DNA of 64,000 nucleotides from Planctomycetota bacterium. Its GTDB lineage: Bacteria > Planctomycetota > Planctomycetia > Pirellulales > Lacipirellulaceae. Where the stretch lies: NCBI GenBank assembly GCA_024278955.1, contig JAJRSE010000025.1, positions 48,395 to 112,394 on the forward strand. Reading direction: 5' to 3'. The notes beneath the pieces were generated by a model. That model saw only the letters and a program-made list of their open reading frames with translations, made no database searches and was not told the origin of the DNA. Position numbers and translations under genes: made by a program. Shown here piece after piece: positions 1-9,658 of this stretch (positions are counted from its first letter, which is position 1; each line of letters starts with the position of its first letter).

Positions 1-2871
1 ACCTCCCCCCTGCCCAAACACGCTCCGCCCTCAGCCGTCGAGGCCTTAATCCGTATCCGGGGAGCACGAACCCATAATCTCAAGAATGTCGATCTCGACA
101 TTCCCCAGCACCAGCTGGTCGTAATGACAGGACTCAGCGGGTCGGGCAAAAGTTCGCTTGCCTTCGACACTTTACTGGCCGAGGGCCAAAGGCAGTACAT
201 CGAGAGCCTCTCGGCCTATGCTCGCCAGTTTTTCAACCAGCTCGAACGCCCCGATGTCGATGCCATCGAAGGGCTCCAGCCGACAATCGCTATCGACCAG
301 AACGCGACCAGCCACAATCCGAGGAGCACCGTCGCGACCGTTACCGAAATCTACGACTTTCTCCGCGTCCTGATGGCTCGGGTGGCTGAGGTGGCTTGCC
401 CCGACTGCAACACGCCGATCGCGCAGCAGACCCCCGTCGAGATACAACAATCGATCGAAACGCTGCCCGAAAAAACAAAAGTCTTGATCCTTGCCCCCAT
501 GGTACGCGGCCGCAAAGGCAAGCACCAAGAAGTGATCGACCTGATACGCCGAGAGGGGTTTGTGCGCGTACGAATCGACGGACAGACCTACGAGCTAGAA
601 AGCATCCCCGAGCTCTCGTCAAGAAAAACTCACGACATCGAGGCGGTCGTCGACCGGGTGATCATTCGCCCAGGACTAGAAGACCGCCTAGCCGAGTCGG
701 TACGACATGCCCTCAAGTATGGCGAGGGGTCGCTACGGATCAGCTACCTCACTCCCGACGCCAATTCCTCCGAAGACGAAAACGTCTGGCAAGAACGAGT
801 CTACAGCACTCAATACGCATGTCCCGATTGCAAACGAAGCTTGGCAGAAGTCGAACCACGTACCTTTAGCTTCAACAGCCCTTACGGTGCATGCCGCACC
901 TGCGACGGACTTTCGGCTCGCGAGGGATTCGATGCCGAGCTTGTGCTGCCCAACCTAAGCCTTTCGCTTGCCGAGGGAGCCCTTGCCCCCTGGCGAGGAG
1001 CGGCAAGTGCAGCCCGTAAAAAACAAAAAAACTTGCTCGAACAGTTTCTTCAACAAGCCAAGCTCGACTGGAAAACGCCGCTGGAAAAATGGTCCGAAAA
1101 AAACCGGCAAACACTACTCAGCGGCGACGGAAAGAAATTTCTCGGCGTGTTGGTCCATCTAGAAATGGACTACGCCAAAGCCAAAAGCGACACCACTCAG
1201 CAACACCTGGCCCAATTCCGAGCAAAAATCTCTTGCCCCGATTGCGAGGGATCAAGACTCCAGCCAGAAGCCCGTGCTTGCCGCTTGGCGGGGCTCGCGA
1301 TTCATGAAATTACCGCCTTGCCCATCGACCAAGCCCACGAGTTTTTTCTGGCCTTGAAGTTCGATCCTTGCGAACAACCGATCGGCGAACCTTTGGTCGC
1401 TGAAATCGTCAAACGCCTCGCTTTCCTAAGGCAAGTAGGCGTCGACTATCTCTCGCTCGATCGGCCGGCAGACACACTCAGTGGAGGCGAAATGCAGCGA
1501 GTGAGGCTCGCCACAAGCATCGGCTCGGGACTGGTCGGCGTGCTCTACATTCTCGACGAACCCTCCATCGGTCTTCATCCGCGAGATAACGAACGACTCA
1601 TCCAGTCGCTCCGCGATCTCCAGCAGCAGGGCAATACCGTCCTCGTCGTCGAGCACGACGAAGCGATGATGCGCTCCGCCGATTGGCTCATCGACATCGG
1701 CCCCGGTGCCGGAGAGCGGGGAGGCCAAGTCGTTAGCCAAGGCACTCCCGAACAGGTTGCTCAAGATCCCAACTCGATTACTGGCGGATACTTGTCCGGT
1801 CGACTCGAAATCAAGCCGCCCGAAAAACGCCGGCGCGTAGCCAAGTCGCGATGCTTGCAGCTCGAAGGAGTAACAACCAACAACCTACAAAACATCGACA
1901 TCGCCTTTCCGCTTGGCACTTTCACTTGTGTAACCGGCGTCAGCGGCTCTGGCAAAAGCTCCTTGGTGGTCGACACCCTGGCACGAGCCTTGGCACGAAA
2001 ACTCAACGGCGCTGCCGCCAAGCCTGGACCCTACCGAACACTACGTGGCACCAGCCAACTCGACCGATTGATCCACGTCGACCAATCGCCGATCGGCCGC
2101 ACCCCCCGATCGAATCCGGCAACCTACACCGGCGTGTTCGACGAAATTCGCCGCGTTTTCGCGGGCACCAAACATGCCAAGCAGCTTGGCTACAAACTGG
2201 GCCGTTTTAGCTTCAACACCAAAGGGGGCCGCTGCGAGCAGTGCCAAGGCCAAGGCGTCCAGAAAATCGAAATGCGATTCTTGCCCGATTTGTTCGTCGA
2301 CTGCCCAATCTGCCACGGTCGGCAATTCAACCGGCAAACACTTGCCGTGCGGTATCGCGAAAAATCCATTGCCAACGTCCTCGCAATGAGCATCGACGAA
2401 GCGGCTGATTTTTTCGAAAACCACGCCTCAATCCACCGCATGCTCACAAGCCTAGAAGAAGTAGGACTAGGGTATCTTACCCTAGGCCAGCGTTCGACGA
2501 CTCTCTCGGGAGGCGAAGCCCAACGGATCAAGCTCGCCGCTGAACTGGGAAGGCCCTCTCCTGGCAAGACGCTTTACATTCTCGACGAACCGACCACCGG
2601 CCTCCACGTCGACGACATCGGCCGCCTGCTAATTGTCCTGCAACAACTGGTCGACCTTGGGCACACCGTCCTCGTGATCGAACACAACCTCGAGGTTATC
2701 CGATCTGCCGACTGGGTCATCGATCTCGGCCCAGGAGGCGGCATCGCCGGCGGACAAATCGTCGCCACCGGCACGCCAGAGGAAATCGCAGACTCCGAAG
2801 TAAGTTTTACGGGGCAGTGGTTGGGCGATCTCCCTAGAGCCCGTTTGAAACTTCCGTTAGCTACCGACTAG
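1..2871 (+). CDS. uvrA: Excinuclease ABC subunit A (UvrA), 5' end outside window
   Basis: UvrA is the damage-recognition ATPase of nucleotide excision repair; it binds DNA as a dimer and loads UvrB. The frame is open to the left edge with no ATG, GTG or TTG before residue 42, so the true start lies upstream and the ORF-track start at 124 is internal. In the 956 visible residues there are two ABC modules: Walker A GLSGSGKS (about 44-51) and GVSGSGKS (about 646), signatures [12 protein letters not shown] (about 493) and [12 protein letters not shown] (about 835). Zinc modules start at CPDC (about 133) and CEQCQGQG (about 745). The stretch [14 protein letters not shown] belongs to the UvrB-binding domain, so this is a genuine UvrA and not the shorter UvrA2 type. 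Length is close to the usual 940, so few residues are missing. A terminator hairpin follows. Confidence 0.97.
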   Translation, partial: TSPLPKHAPPSAVEALIRIRGARTHNLKNVDLDIPQHQLVVMTGLSGSGKSSLAFDTLLAEGQRQYIESLSAYARQFFNQLERPDVDAIEGLQPTIAIDQNATSHNPRSTVATVTEIYDFLRVLMARVAEVACPDCNTPIAQQTPVEIQQSIETLPEKTKVLILAPMVRGRKGKHQEVIDLIRREGFVRVRIDGQTYELESIPELSSRKTHDIEAVVDRVIIRPGLEDRLAESVRHALKYGEGSLRISYLTPDANSSEDENVWQERVYSTQYACPDCKRSLAEVEPRTFSFNSPYGACRTCDGLSAREGFDAELVLPNLSLSLAEGALAPWRGAASAARKKQKNLLEQFLQQAKLDWKTPLEKWSEKNRQTLLSGDGKKFLGVLVHLEMDYAKAKSDTTQQHLAQFRAKISCPDCEGSRLQPEARACRLAGLAIHEITALPIDQAHEFFLALKFDPCEQPIGEPLVAEIVKRLAFLRQVGVDYLSLDRPADTLSGGEMQRVRLATSIGSGLVGVLYILDEPSIGLHPRDNERLIQSLRDLQQQGNTVLVVEHDEAMMRSADWLIDIGPGAGERGGQVVSQGTPEQVAQDPNSITGGYLSGRLEIKPPEKRRRVAKSRCLQLEGVTTNNLQNIDIAFPLGTFTCVTGVSGSGKSSLVVDTLARALARKLNGAAAKPGPYRTLRGTSQLDRLIHVDQSPIGRTPRSNPATYTGVFDEIRRVFAGTKHAKQLGYKLGRFSFNTKGGRCEQCQGQGVQKIEMRFLPDLFVDCPICHGRQFNRQTLAVRYREKSIANVLAMSIDEAADFFENHASIHRMLTSLEEVGLGYLTLGQRSTTLSGGEAQRIKLAAELGRPSPGKTLYILDEPTTGLHVDDIGRLLIVLQQLVDLGHTVLVIEHNLEVIRSADWVIDLGPGGGIAGGQIVATGTPEEIADSEVSFTGQWLGDLPRARLKLPLATD

Positions 2872-2981
2872 TCGTCCATCGCTGCTTGGTTTTCGGGTGC
2901 CACTGCTGGCTTGTCCAGCAGTGTGAAGCGGGTATCAGTGTTCGGAAAGGATCGTTCGGAAAGGACAAAGACAACCGCGCA

Positions 2982-3028
2982 TAAAAAATGCCGGGCTTCG
3001 ATAACTCGAACCCCGGCATCTTGTTTTT
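2982..3028. terminator. Bidirectional intrinsic terminator between uvrA and the Cys-rich gene
   Basis: The arms ATGCCGGG (2988-2995) and CCCGGCAT (3012-3019) pair, with an inner stem TTCGA/TCGAA and a TAAC loop. A run of A lies on the left and TTGTTTTT on the right, so the hairpin has a U tract in both directions. It sits between the ends of two convergent genes, uvrA (+) and the Cys-rich gene (-), and can serve both. Confidence 0.8.
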
Positions 3029-3048
3029 ACTACTAGCTAAGCTGGTGC

Positions 3049-3627
3049 TCAGGTAGTGGCATCGGCTTCAGGAGCCTCAGGAGCGGCTTCAGGAGCTGCG
3101 GCGGGGGCAGCGGCCGGAGCAACTTCGCCGGCACCACAGCTGCTGCAACCAGATGGAGCAATTGCTTCGCTGGTACCACAGCTGCTGCAACCAGCTGGAG
3201 CGGCGGCTTCGACACCACAGCTGCTGCATGACGAAACAGGAACGCTGCAACCTTGGGTCTCGTAACCACAAGTCTGAACGCACGATTTCTTGCATGCCTT
3301 ACGCTTTTGACGACGGCTCTGGCAGCAAGTGTTGCAGCTGCTTTCACAAGCTGGGGCAGCTTCGCAGCATGAAACTGGAGCAGCTTCACAACATGGAGCT
3401 GGAGCAGCTTCGCAGCAAGGGGCTGGGGCAGCTTCGCAACTTGGGGCTGGGGCACAGCACTTGTCGCGACGCGAGCTACGTTGCGTGCGGCAACGCTGTG
3501 GCTTGCACTTTTGCTTGCAGCACTTCTTGCCGCCAAACAGACCTGCTTCGGCTTGGCTTGTGCCTACAACGGCAAAGCCTGCGACCAAAACCATAAAGGC
3601 TGCGGCCAAGGTAATAACTCGGTTCAT
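3049..3627 (-). CDS. Exported cysteine- and alanine-rich protein with CCEAAPA repeats
   Basis: I do not recognise a named family. The 192-residue product begins with a clear signal peptide (hydrophobic core about 5-22, AEA cleavage region near 28). Right after it comes AGLFGGKKCC, then a basic Cys-rich stretch, about four tandem CCEAAPAP/V units (about 65-95), a second basic Cys cluster, three copies of a (C)SSCG motif, and an acidic Ala/Pro/Glu tail. The same AGLF-x-KKCC start occurs in the YTV wall protein of this window (53359-54912), which suggests a shared location in the planctomycete cell wall. A structural role with disulphide cross-linking is inference. The frames on the other strand and in frame +2 are low-complexity shadows of the repeats. 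Confidence 0.75.
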   Translation of the reverse strand: MNRVITLAAAFMVLVAGFAVVGTSQAEAGLFGGKKCCKQKCKPQRCRTQRSSRRDKCCAPAPSCEAAPAPCCEAAPAPCCEAAPVSCCEAAPACESSCNTCCQSRRQKRKACKKSCVQTCGYETQGCSVPVSSCSSCGVEAAAPAGCSSCGTSEAIAPSGCSSCGAGEVAPAAAPAAAPEAAPEAPEADATT

Positions 3628-4180
3628 AGTGGTAACTCCCTCTGAATAAAAATGGGTGGTAAACGTCTTACGTTGCTACGTGAAGTGAAACCTCGGCCAC
3701 CAAAATACCTTCCCCCCTCTTGCGCCACGATGGCCGGCAGCAGCGGGGTTTACGATCTATTGTCGGGCTCGATCTGCACAAAACCACATAAATTGCAGTG
3801 TTTGCGACTCGCGAACCTCTCTCTTGGTTTCCAGGAAAGCCTGTTCGACTTTGCCGATTAGCCAAGTTAGGTCGACCACGATAACACGGCTGGTCGGGGT
3901 GTCAAGTGGTTGGAAAGGCGAAAGCCAAGAAGCTCTGCCGAATTCCGCAGTCATTAAGAATTCAGCCGTCTATCGCGGCAGAACGGCAAAGAATGAGGCA
4001 AACAAAAAAATCGCGTTAAGCTTTAGCCAGTAAACCACTTAGGGAAGAAAGCTGGCACACGGGTTCTGTTGCGAATTTTGAGTTTATTGCGGCCAGTGAA
4101 AACACCTTTGCGTGGAGAATATCCCCGGAATTTCGTATCTTTCGAATATTTCGGGGTTCCCCCTTAATTCTCTAGCGAAG
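3628..4180. other. Intergenic region, promoter of the Cys-rich gene expected here
   Basis: About 550 bases between the start of the Cys-rich gene and the stop of the lipoprotein gene. The short ORFs here have no recognisable protein character. I see no RNA gene, repeat or clear terminator; the part next to 3627 must hold the promoter and leader of the Cys-rich gene. Confidence 0.4.
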
Positions 4181-4735
4181 CTATCGGATCCGATTTCCGG
4201 AAGGCTGCATCGCCTGCCGTGGAATACCGTCCTGCTGACTGGGGCCGACCGGACTGAGGGCGTCTATCAACTGCCCGGGGTTCTCGAAATTCACGAGGAC
4301 CGGGGGCTGGCCGGGACCCATGTGGGCGGCCATCCCAGAGATGCGCCAACCCAATTCGGTCAGCCGTAGTCCCCAGGTCATATTTTCCTCATAGGGACTG
4401 CCATCGGCATTCTTCTCGATCCAAACCGAGTCGACAAACGCCTTGTCTTCCTCAAACATCTCGATCTCGCCGACTCGAAACTGGGCCGTCTCGCTAGCCG
4501 GTGGTGCGAAGTCCATTCCTTCTTCTTCAATTCGCTTCAGCGCCAGAGGCGTCAACTTGGCGCTTGCTTGCTCTGATTTGCCGAGTCGAACCGCATCGAG
4601 AAACTCAACCACCACCTCGGCGGGCGAGTCTTGCTCGACGGAAACCAAAGCGACTCCACCTGAAGAATCGGTTTTGGAACAGCCAAGACCAATCAGTAAG
4701 CCGGCCGCCAGGAAAGACAAAAGGGTATTTCGCAT
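4181..4735 (-). CDS. Lipoprotein of unknown function
   Basis: The start is moved from 4849 to the internal ATG at 4735, because the signal peptide begins there and a GGAG lies about 9 bases upstream. The 184-residue product has a lipoprotein signal ending in the lipobox LIGLGC, so it should be exported and acylated on Cys. The mature part contains SPAEVVVEFLDAVRLGKSEQA, which resembles the first helix of small NTF2-like lipid-anchored domains, followed by a stretch with alternating strands ending at GWRISGMAA. A family call of NTF2/DUF4878 type is inference from this pattern only. It lies alone, downstream of the ATPase gene on the same strand in reverse order, with no obvious partner. Confidence 0.7.
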   Translation of the reverse strand: MRNTLLSFLAAGLLIGLGCSKTDSSGGVALVSVEQDSPAEVVVEFLDAVRLGKSEQASAKLTPLALKRIEEEGMDFAPPASETAQFRVGEIEMFEEDKAFVDSVWIEKNADGSPYEENMTWGLRLTELGWRISGMAAHMGPGQPPVLVNFENPGQLIDALSPVGPSQQDGIPRQAMQPSGNRIR

Positions 4736-4939
4736 TGATGCAACTCCAGCAAGATCGATCGAATGTCTAGAACCGGCTCCAGGCGGTTTCGCGGGCAGAA
4801 GTCTGGCAAAATGGCGATTCCAGGTCAAGCCAAACCCGAGTGCTATCAAAGAGAAAAAGAAGCAAAATCCAAGGAGTCTGAGGCCAAAAACCGAAGTCCT
4901 CTCCCCTCACCTCCGACCTCTCACCTCCAATCCCTCCCT

Positions 4940-6439
4940 CTACCCAGCAATATGCCCGACGCCCATATCCTGCTCGTCACGACGAAACAGTGCTAGCTGC
5001 GATTCAAACGTCGCGGCATCCACTTCCCACGAAGGCTGCGTATCGACGTGTGCCTGACAATGAGCCACAAGCACGCGGTAGAGAAATTTGAACAGCTGTC
5101 GTGGCACTCGAAGCGAGGCAAACGCTTCGATCAGTCGGGTATCGTCGATGCTGTCTTCAAACAAATCGCGAAGCCTCGCGGGATGATCCGGCTCTGCACA
5201 AGCTGCGACCCGAGTATTGGCCAAGTCGTACAACGATTGGCCAGTCCACTCGAGCGACGGAATCATGTTCTGCTTATCAAGCCGTGCCCGTTGGTAAAAA
5301 TCGTGGTTTTCGTTTTGCACAAACTCCGCAAGCTCGGCCGGCAGCAGCAGCTTGAGCCCAAGCCCAGGCTGTTTAAGAAACTTGTTGTCGAGCATCGACC
5401 AAACCAGCCCTCGCATGTTTTCAAGCGAGCCATTAATCAAATGCGGCTCGTCCACCCGATCGACCAAAACCACAACCCCCGAGAATCCAAGCGCCTTGAG
5501 CAACCCTTGGAACTTGTAGAGCAGCTCGTACCGGTCGTCGGTCCGCTTTTTGTTCGGCAGTGGTTGACCGTTGATATCGCGAGCCGAGAATTGCATAAAA
5601 ACCTGCCGAAGCGGATTCACATCGCGATTCACACAGCGAAGGTTCTTCGAGACGCCATAGGCTTGCGTCCACCAACGCCAAACTTGCGCCATCCAAGGCG
5701 ACCAGCCTAGGGCCATCACGAGCCAAGGCCAAACCGTGAGAAAAATCGACCAATCTTTTTTCCACCAAAGAACGTAGTAAACCACCGCCGCCTTCACCAC
5801 GACGCCAATACCACGAGTCATCCAGTTTCGCCAAGGCATGTACCACAGCTTGCGCCGTAGTCGATACCAACGCGATTGAAATACTTCGGTCAGCGAATTG
5901 TCGTAGCACGCGGCAAGCAGTAGCAAGTCGCGTTTCTGAAAACGATCGAGTCGCTTGATCGCATCGCTCGGCAACGAGTTGGCTTCAGAGCCGCTCGGCT
6001 GAGCGCACCCCAAAAGCCGATCGACCAGGCTCGTAATGCCGAGCGAAAGAATCGCATCCATGTGATCCCAAAGTTTCCATTCCGCCAGCACCTTCGCCGG
6101 ATCTCGACGCTTGCGGCCACTTAAACGATCGGCAAATCGGTCGAGAAACGGATTGAAATCGTCGTACTCGATAACAAACGAACGCCCCTCATCGTGAGTA
6201 CGGTTATGTTCGGTAAGCTGCGCAGCCACCTGCAATCGCATGGCCGTTTTGCCTGCTCCCTTTTCGCCAAAAACGAGCGAAGTCGCAGGGCTGGTCGGGT
6301 CGCCATAAACTTTGTCCCAGTTGGGATGAAACGTACTCGTACGACACCGACCCAAAAACACGGGATCGGTCTGAGCATCCTCGTCGGCAAACGGGTTGGC
6401 CGTCATGCCGTGGTGCGTAAGCAGGTCGTGAAGCTTCAT
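4940..6439 (-). CDS. P-loop ATPase with transmembrane helices inserted in the ATPase domain (KAP-like)
   Basis: A 499-residue P-loop NTPase. It has Walker A GEKGAGKT at 58-65 and a Walker B strand VVVLVDRVDE at 322-331. Between them, about 209-249, lie two hydrophobic helices rich in Trp (VVVKAAVVYYVLWW and the following IFLTVWPWLVMALGW), so the protein is predicted to be anchored in the inner membrane with the ATPase core in the cytoplasm. Membrane helices placed between the Walker motifs are the hallmark of the KAP NTPase class, but I cannot confirm membership without a profile search. The C-terminal 170 residues look helical and may be a lid or winged helix. It is alone in its transcription unit. 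Known KAP proteins act in membrane scaffolding or, in some bacteria, in phage exclusion; no function can be assigned here. Confidence 0.7.
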   Translation of the reverse strand: MKLHDLLTHHGMTANPFADEDAQTDPVFLGRCRTSTFHPNWDKVYGDPTSPATSLVFGEKGAGKTAMRLQVAAQLTEHNRTHDEGRSFVIEYDDFNPFLDRFADRLSGRKRRDPAKVLAEWKLWDHMDAILSLGITSLVDRLLGCAQPSGSEANSLPSDAIKRLDRFQKRDLLLLAACYDNSLTEVFQSRWYRLRRKLWYMPWRNWMTRGIGVVVKAAVVYYVLWWKKDWSIFLTVWPWLVMALGWSPWMAQVWRWWTQAYGVSKNLRCVNRDVNPLRQVFMQFSARDINGQPLPNKKRTDDRYELLYKFQGLLKALGFSGVVVLVDRVDEPHLINGSLENMRGLVWSMLDNKFLKQPGLGLKLLLPAELAEFVQNENHDFYQRARLDKQNMIPSLEWTGQSLYDLANTRVAACAEPDHPARLRDLFEDSIDDTRLIEAFASLRVPRQLFKFLYRVLVAHCQAHVDTQPSWEVDAATFESQLALFRRDEQDMGVGHIAG

Positions 6440-6649
6440 AACGGGAGGGGCATCAGACAGGTGAACGGGGCGAGTAAGAAAACGGTCCCTAAAGTATAGG
6501 TCGCTACGGCGTAGTTCGTCGCCACAGCTTAGGACCTGGGCCTCCGTTCTCTGCTGCCTTCGACTGGCCTAAACAGCCGATTGTGAGTACCCTTACGGAT
6601 AGAGGGGCTGCTTGCTTGAAGTGCAGGCGACTTGAAATTGAGGCACACC

Positions 6650-7084
6650 ATGAAGAATGAACCCCGCTATGGCTATTATCCCTGGTGGCCCCAGGACGGC
6701 GACGACTGGCTCCATCCCGAGGATGTCGAGCTAGCACGAAATCGCTTCCCAAGCATGCGAATTTACCGCCGCGAATGTGCAGACGGCGATTACGAGATCC
6801 TCCACTACGGCGACGAACAACTTCGCATCCTGCCTTCGCTGTGGCAGGAAGTCGATAGCGAGGGCTTTGAAATCGGCGACTGGGTCGAAGTCTTATCGCG
6901 TGGCCTACGCAATACTCCGCGGACCGGAACGATTCGCGAAATGGTCTGGGACGGGAAGCACCGCGGCATTCGATACCAAATCCTGGAAAACGATCAGCCA
7001 ATCGCCGAGCAATACACGGCAGACGACCTGCGCCATATCGAACCCACCAGCCCCTACTCCCCAGCCCCCAGTCCCTTCTCCTAA
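6650..7084 (+). CDS. Hypothetical protein, Trp/acid-rich start
   Basis: The start is set at the ATG at 6650 (track: TTG at 6632), because GAGG lies just upstream. The 144-residue product begins MKNEPRYGYYPWWPQDGDDW and is soluble, with no signal or membrane segment. The middle (about 84-135) reads like a small beta barrel with GDWVEVLSR and GTIREMVWD, similar in feel to KOW/SH3-type folds; this is only an impression. I do not recognise the family. Its stop overlaps the stop of the convergent response regulator gene by two bases. The 203-residue ORF on the other strand is a shadow. Confidence 0.65.
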   Translation: MKNEPRYGYYPWWPQDGDDWLHPEDVELARNRFPSMRIYRRECADGDYEILHYGDEQLRILPSLWQEVDSEGFEIGDWVEVLSRGLRNTPRTGTIREMVWDGKHRGIRYQILENDQPIAEQYTADDLRHIEPTSPYSPAPSPFS

Positions 7085-8460
7085 TGCTGTGCGTATTTCC
7101 CGTCTTCCAGCCCAAGCTTTTTCATCTTCTTGTAAAGCGTCGTACGGTTTACGCCTAACGAGTCTGCCGTCGCGTTACGGTTCCAGTTGTTCGATTCCAG
7201 TACGTCAAGAATAATTTGACGCTCCGGCTCTTCGAGGGCTTCTTTAAGCGTCATGTTGCCAATCCGAGGAATCGAGATACTAGGCCCCCCCAGCACATCG
7301 CGAGGCAAGTCGCCCGGGACAATCACATTCCCCTTGCCCAAGAGCACGGCTCGCTCGACCACGTTTTGCAACTCGCGAATGTTACCTGGCCAAGGATAAG
7401 CTTCTAACGAAGCCAGGGCTTCTTCACTAAAACCATTGACCGGACGATTGGTGTCTTCTTTGAGTTCTTCCAAGAAACTTTGGGCAAGCAAAGGAATATC
7501 GGCAGGCCGCTGCCGCAACCCAGGAAGCTCGATGTTGATCACGTTGATCCGATAATAAAGATCTTGGCGGAAGTTGCCCTTAGCGACTTCGTCGACGAGG
7601 TTTTCGTTCGTCGCCAGGATCACACGCACATCGACCTTGAATGTTTTATCGCCACCGACTTGCTCGAATTCGAGCTCTTGAAGCACTCGGAGCAGCTTCA
7701 CTTGCATCGCGGGGCTAGCAGTTCCGATTTCGTCAAGAAAAATCGTGCCACCGTTGGCTTGCATAAACTTGCCAATCTTGTTGCTCGTCGCGCCGGTGAA
7801 TGCACCAGAAACGTGGCCAAACAGCTCGCTTTCGAGAAGATTCTCTGGCAAAGCACCGCAAGCAATTTCGATAAACGGCTTGGCCGAGCGGCTACTATGG
7901 CGATGGATCGCACGTGCAATCATCGACTTCCCCGTACCGCTTTCGCCCGTAATCAACACCGTCGCCTTCGTGTCGGCGATGCTTTCGACCATGTCAAAAA
8001 CTTTGAGCATTCGAGGGTCTTGCCCGACGATGTTGTCCATCGCGTTATGCTTTTCAAGCTGTTTTCGCAGCTCGGTGTTTTCTTCGACCACCTGACGCTG
8101 AGTAAAAGCTCGCTCAAGACACATCAATAGCTCGTCGTCGATCAGTGGCTTGGTCAAATAGTCCGTAGCCCCGGCCCGAATCGCTTCGACCGCCGCATCG
8201 GCGTCGCCGTAACCGGTCATCAACACGACGTTACTCTCGGGATAGCTGCGGCGCACCTGCTCCAGGAGATCAAAACCATCGCCATCCTGCAGCCGAACAT
8301 CGACCAGCAACATCTCGTAGCTTTTCTTGCGCAATCGCTCCAATGCATCGGCACAGCCCGACGAAGTATCGACCGCGAGGCCTTGGCTGCGAAGCCAGTC
8401 GGCCATTGATTCTAGTAAATGTCGATCGTCGTCGACTAGCAAAAGGGAACCCTGTATCAT
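7081..8460 (-). CDS. Sigma-54-dependent response regulator, NtrC family
   Basis: The start is the ATG at 8460 (MIQGSLLLVDDD), with GGGAG about 12 bases upstream; the longer track ORF has an N-terminus that is not protein-like. The 459 residues hold a receiver domain (acid pocket DDD near 10-12, phosphoacceptor Asp54, Lys104 in TKP), an AAA+ domain with Walker A GESGTGKS (172-179) and the sigma-54 contact loop GAFTGA (219-224), and a C-terminal Fis-type helix-turn-helix (NATADSLGVNRTTLYKKMKK). It should activate sigma-54 promoters after phosphorylation. No histidine kinase is encoded nearby, so it is an orphan regulator in this window and its signal and targets are unknown. Confidence 0.95.
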   Translation of the reverse strand: MIQGSLLLVDDDRHLLESMADWLRSQGLAVDTSSGCADALERLRKKSYEMLLVDVRLQDGDGFDLLEQVRRSYPESNVVLMTGYGDADAAVEAIRAGATDYLTKPLIDDELLMCLERAFTQRQVVEENTELRKQLEKHNAMDNIVGQDPRMLKVFDMVESIADTKATVLITGESGTGKSMIARAIHRHSSRSAKPFIEIACGALPENLLESELFGHVSGAFTGATSNKIGKFMQANGGTIFLDEIGTASPAMQVKLLRVLQELEFEQVGGDKTFKVDVRVILATNENLVDEVAKGNFRQDLYYRINVINIELPGLRQRPADIPLLAQSFLEELKEDTNRPVNGFSEEALASLEAYPWPGNIRELQNVVERAVLLGKGNVIVPGDLPRDVLGGPSISIPRIGNMTLKEALEEPERQIILDVLESNNWNRNATADSLGVNRTTLYKKMKKLGLEDGKYAQH

Positions 8461-9031
8461 CGCGCCACTTCTCCCGGCGTAAGGCGCTTGGGTCTCCCAA
8501 AGTTGGGGCCCCAGCGCAGTCTGTCGCAAAGCAATCTCGGTCGAGCCCAAGAGTCTTCGGTAACCGTGCGCTGGGGAGCGGCGCGACGACTTTTCTACCG
8601 AAGGGGAGAATTGACCATGGGCTGTTGCTAAAAAAGTACGTTGCAAGAGGTGACGCGTCAACGAATTCGACCGCACGTGGCAAAAGAGCGCAGGCAGAAA
8701 GAAACAATCGTAACGGTCGCACCGACAAGAGGGTTCGTAGAACCGAGGGTAGGCCGCCAATCCCCCTATCTCGATCGCCGCGACAAAAACAGCGTCTCGC
8801 TTCCCTTAGGCCACTTGATTTGTGCCTAGACAGCATTTTGTGGCTAGACGTCGGGCCCCCTTGATCCCCCTGAGAACTCAAATTCCGACTACGACCGCTT
8901 TAATGCCCGAAAACACAAGCCGAGTGCTGTCTAGGTAGCCAGGCGGGCTACGATCGGTTATGATTCTTGCCTGCAAGCAGATTTTCCACCCTTGTTTGGG
9001 CCCTTGAGGCCCCTCTTTCTCGATTCACGCC
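8461..9031. promoter_or_regulatory. Divergent intergenic region between the regulator and the Lys-rich gene
   Basis: About 570 bases that must carry the promoters of the response regulator (-) and of the Lys-rich protein (+). The ORFs over it (8270-8881 and 8343-8864) are opposite-strand reading frames without family character. I did not find a convincing sigma-54 -24/-12 element or a repeat. Confidence 0.4.
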
Positions 9032-9397
9032 ATGGCCAAAAAGACAGCAAAAAAGAAGACGCCGACCAAAAAAGCGGCCACTACCACGACAAAGAAAACT
9101 GCCGCTAAAAAGGCTAAAAAGGCAAAAACTGCTAAAAAAGCAGCCTCTGCGAGCGAGAAAGACGAACCGGACAAGAAAAAGAAGGCCGCTCCGAAGAAGA
9201 AAAAGGCGAGCCGTGCCCGAGCGGTCAAAGAAATTCGCCTGAAGGCCTATTGGGGAGTCTTTAATCAGTCGCTCAAGCGGGTCGCCCTGTTCGAGTTTAA
9301 CGAGCGGAAGTTGGCCGACAAAAAAGCGGCGGACCTGGGCAAGGGCGGCAAATCTCCGCACTTTGTGCAGCCAGTAAAAGAAGCCATTGAAGGCTGA
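9032..9397 (+). CDS. Lysine/alanine-rich protein with histone H1-like N-terminal tail
   Basis: A 121-residue protein in two parts. Residues 1-65 are almost only Lys, Ala and Thr (AKKTAKK, KKAKKAKTAKK) and look like the tail of bacterial histone H1-like or HU-extended proteins, which bind DNA by charge. Residues 66-121 are a compact ordinary domain (RLKAYWGVFNQSLKRVALFEF, then KAADLGKGGKSPHFVQPVKEAI) that I do not recognise. A nucleoid or RNA-binding role is inference from the tail. The start ATG at 9032 has no strong ribosome site. A strong terminator follows. Frames on the other strand are composition shadows. Confidence 0.8.
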   Translation: MAKKTAKKKTPTKKAATTTTKKTAAKKAKKAKTAKKAASASEKDEPDKKKKAAPKKKKASRARAVKEIRLKAYWGVFNQSLKRVALFEFNERKLADKKAADLGKGGKSPHFVQPVKEAIEG

Positions 9398-9427
9398 GCA
9401 AGGTTTCGAACAAAGTTTCTTGGATGC

Positions 9428-9486
9428 CGCCTAGGTAGGAGGAATTTGCACAAAGTGGCAATTTCCTCAGGCGTTTTTCTTTTTCG
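9428..9486 (+). terminator. Intrinsic terminator after the Lys-rich gene
   Basis: An outer stem CGCCT/AGGCG encloses GAGGAATTTGC paired with GCAATTTCCTC (one mismatch) and an eight-base loop, followed by TTTTTCTTTTT. It lies 30 bases after the stop at 9397. The T tract is on the + side only, so it serves the + gene. Confidence 0.85.
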
Positions 9487-9658
9487 CGGCAGGCACATGC
9501 CAGGTTTTCGCAACTGCCGTGCGGTTCAATGATTTTGCCTCGGCCAACAGGCTGACCTGTTGTTTCCTGCAAAATGCCGACGCAACAAACATTGTTTGTC
9601 CTACTAGGCCGTGGTGTTCGTCATGTCGTTGTGGTTCCAATAATTTAGCGCTGTAGTA

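Noticed and set aside
6504-7115. 203-codon ORF on the minus strand
   Set aside because: Overlaps the + gene at 6650-7084 fully; no protein-like pattern.
8461-9031. Sigma-54 promoter for the NtrC-type regulator
   Set aside because: No good GG-N10-GC element at the right spacing was found.
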